The notes below the pieces were generated by a model. It did not search any database, was not told the DNA's origin, and saw only the letters and a program-made list of their open reading frames with translations. This document shows positions 63,965 through 64,000 of a stretch of DNA of 64,000 bases, piece after piece. A program made the translations under genes and the position numbers. How positions within the stretch are numbered: the stretch's first letter is position 1; each line of letters begins with the position of its first letter. This DNA is from Planctomycetota bacterium (GTDB lineage: Bacteria > Planctomycetota > OFTM77), in contig JAJDCO010000002.1 in the NCBI GenBank assembly GCA_029260795.1, forward strand, positions 1 to 64,000. Reading direction: 5' to 3'.

Positions 63965-64000
63965 TCAGGCGAGAATCGGAGGGGGATTGGCCGGGAACTT
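63965..64000 (-). CDS. C-terminal end of a gene starting beyond the window
   Basis: The minus strand is open from the right edge and reads KFPANPPPILA before a stop at 63965. This is too little for any family; it is only a plausible continuation of a gene upstream of the small membrane protein. Confidence 0.3.
   Translation of the reverse strand, partial: KFPANPPPILA

Noticed and set aside
1-64000. tRNA or rRNA genes
   Set aside because: No stretch with tRNA cloverleaf landmarks or conserved rRNA sequence was noticed; a covariance-model search would be decisive.

Overview
The window is high-GC DNA that most resembles an accessory-rich chromosomal stretch of a planctomycete (phylum Planctomycetota). 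The indicators are families concentrated in that phylum: a planctomycete-cytochrome/DUF1549/DUF1553 gene overlapping a DUF1501 gene, a triple 3-keto-disaccharide hydrolase (DUF1080) protein, an ECF sigma factor overlapping a Ser/Thr kinase, a caspase-like protein, ThuA and PVC-type propeller dehydrogenase genes, secreted proteins with planctomycete-style repeat domains, and a leftover PEP-CTERM sorting tail. Class or genus cannot be fixed from the sequence alone. No tRNA, rRNA or CRISPR array was recognised.

Layout. 1-755 is the 5' part of an ISKra4-type transposase cut by the window edge. 1.1-4.1 kb: DUF2254 membrane protein and photolyase. 4.6-17.1 kb: secreted hydrolases (beta-lactamase-fold serine hydrolase, beta-helix protein, sulfatase, cytochrome/PSD1 protein with DUF1501 partner, M64 peptidase). 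17.2-21.5 kb: arylsulfotransferase-like protein, RidA and a B12-type radical SAM protein. 22.1-25.3 kb: a Ser/Thr kinase convergent with, and overlapping, a membrane-anchored caspase-like protein. 25.5-28.4 kb: triple DUF1080 protein and a DUF4184 membrane protein. 28.4-34.0 kb: a divergent glycan-type cluster (glycosyltransferase and alpha/alpha-toroid protein on the minus strand, radical SAM/SPASM protein and sugar-nucleotide epimerase on the plus strand). 34.2-40.5 kb: ECF sigma factor with WD40 kinase, divergent from a lipoprotein with 14 YVTN-like blades. 41.1-50.7 kb: minus-strand secreted proteins (glycoside hydrolase, HEAT-repeat protein, ThuA-like protein, propeller dehydrogenase, five-heme cytochrome). 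51.1-64 kb: large secreted proteins, subtilase, alpha/beta hydrolase, GNAT, a second ECF sigma factor bracketed by a perfect inverted repeat, and a small membrane protein.

How it fits together. Many products carry signal peptides and act on polymers outside the cytoplasm: sulfatase with sulfotransferase-like protein, beta-helix, glycoside hydrolase, DUF1080 and ThuA (both linked to 3-keto-sugars) and heme proteins that could pass on electrons. Kinase, ECF and caspase genes supply signalling. Between genes lie several repeat families and at least five decayed gene remnants, so the region looks like one of active gene turnover. The strongest candidates for undescribed biology are the kinase/transmembrane-caspase pair, the four-gene glycan cluster whose glycosyltransferase and radical SAM protein share a C-terminal tail, and the dispersed repeat families including the inverted repeat around an orphan ECF gene.
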